A stretch of DNA of 64,000 nt from positions 82,070,001 through 82,134,000 of the forward strand of contig NC_134108.1 of the NCBI RefSeq assembly GCF_040939455.1, given 5' to 3'. Shown one piece after another: positions 63,651-64,000 of this stretch. Origin of the DNA: Microcebus murinus (Eukaryota; Chordata; Mammalia; Primates; Cheirogaleidae). The position numbers and the translations under genes are program-made. The first letter of the stretch is position 1. Every line of letters starts with the position of its first letter. The notes below the pieces were generated by a model, which was not told the origin of the DNA, ran no database searches, and saw only the letters and a list, made by a program, of their open reading frames with translations.

Positions 63651-64000
63651 GAAACTCAGTTTCTGTGCTAAGTTCAAGCTTTTCTATTTAGGATGTTACA
63701 AAAACTCATCTGTATTGGAAAAAGTCTATAAATGAGAGAAGTGATCCCCTCTCAGGAAGGATCCTCCAATGATGTTTTTATTACATTATTGCAGTTCTAA
63801 TGTTTGATATAAATGATGTCAAATTTGTATATTGAAAGTCATTAAATACCGTCTTTTACTATGGAAAAAATACCTGGATTATCTTATCTTATAAATCATC
63901 ATATAGATTATAAAAACACAAAGGACTTAAAATTCTCACCAGTAGGTGATCAAATACAGTGATTATTAAGTAATACTATAAATTATGAAAGAAAAGGAGA

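Larger units (their letters stand above)
10290..64000 (-). other. ADGRB3: ADGRB3 (BAI3) gene, 3' part (last eight coding exons and 3' UTR)
   Basis: Eight separate open segments on the minus strand, each bounded by an AG acceptor and a GT donor (the last by a stop), join in frame into the C-terminal 459 residues of the adhesion GPCR BAI3. I recognise the protein by its near identity to human BAI3 (about 1,520 residues), so the window holds roughly the last 30 percent. Exon lengths, 5' to 3', are 99, 172, 96, 40, 644, 36, 105 and 189 nt (the last includes the stop). The receptor sits in the neuronal plasma membrane, binds C1q-like ligands through its extracellular part, and signals through ELMO/DOCK and PDZ scaffolds (known for the family). 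The ligand-binding, GAIN and TM1-5 exons must lie above 64000. Orthology is very secure; the exact 3' end is inferred. Confidence 0.97.
58958..64000 (-). other. ADGRB3: ADGRB3 intron upstream of the ICL3 exon (partial)
   Basis: At least 5.04 kb of intron continues beyond the window. It contains a TA repeat plus Alu (60.74-61.09 kb), a MIR (63.03 kb) and an L1-like tail (63.49 kb). The stretches 59.0-60.7 kb and 61.1-63.0 kb have no feature I can support. Confidence 0.85.

Overview
The window is nuclear DNA of a strepsirrhine primate, most likely a lemur. Two things point there. The single recognisable gene matches human ADGRB3 almost residue for residue. The young repeats are strepsirrhine types: Alu dimers carrying the lemur-type A+T-rich linker insertion, and L1 3' ends of the type carrying the gggggtacaa motif with G-rich 3' UTRs.

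One gene fills about 54 kb. ADGRB3 (BAI3), an adhesion G-protein-coupled receptor of brain and synapse, lies on the minus strand, with its last eight coding exons between 58957 and 10922. Read 5' to 3' on the minus strand, they encode intracellular loop 3, then TM6 and TM7 together on one exon, then a long cytoplasmic tail. The tail holds the RKR segment tied to ELMO binding in this family and ends in the PDZ ligand QTEV. Every junction is GT-AG and all phases join, giving 459 residues plus a stop codon. The upstream exons lie beyond 64000. The 3' UTR probably ends near 10290, and 1-10289 is downstream intergenic DNA.

The introns and the intergenic part are A+T-rich and full of repeats. They hold complete and partial Alus, a 7SL-like monomer, several very short L1 tails with clear target-site duplications, and a twin-primed L1 split by a decayed mariner. 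There is also a 194-bp hAT-type MITE with perfect termini next to a long TA repeat and close to a splice donor, an exact 149-bp tandem duplication, and many old MIR, L2 and MER5 copies. I found no other protein-coding gene, tRNA, rRNA or CRISPR array. I found no clear undescribed gene system; the best leads are the transposon structures and two unexplained CpG- or GC-enriched patches (9.36-9.83 kb and 49.4-49.8 kb).
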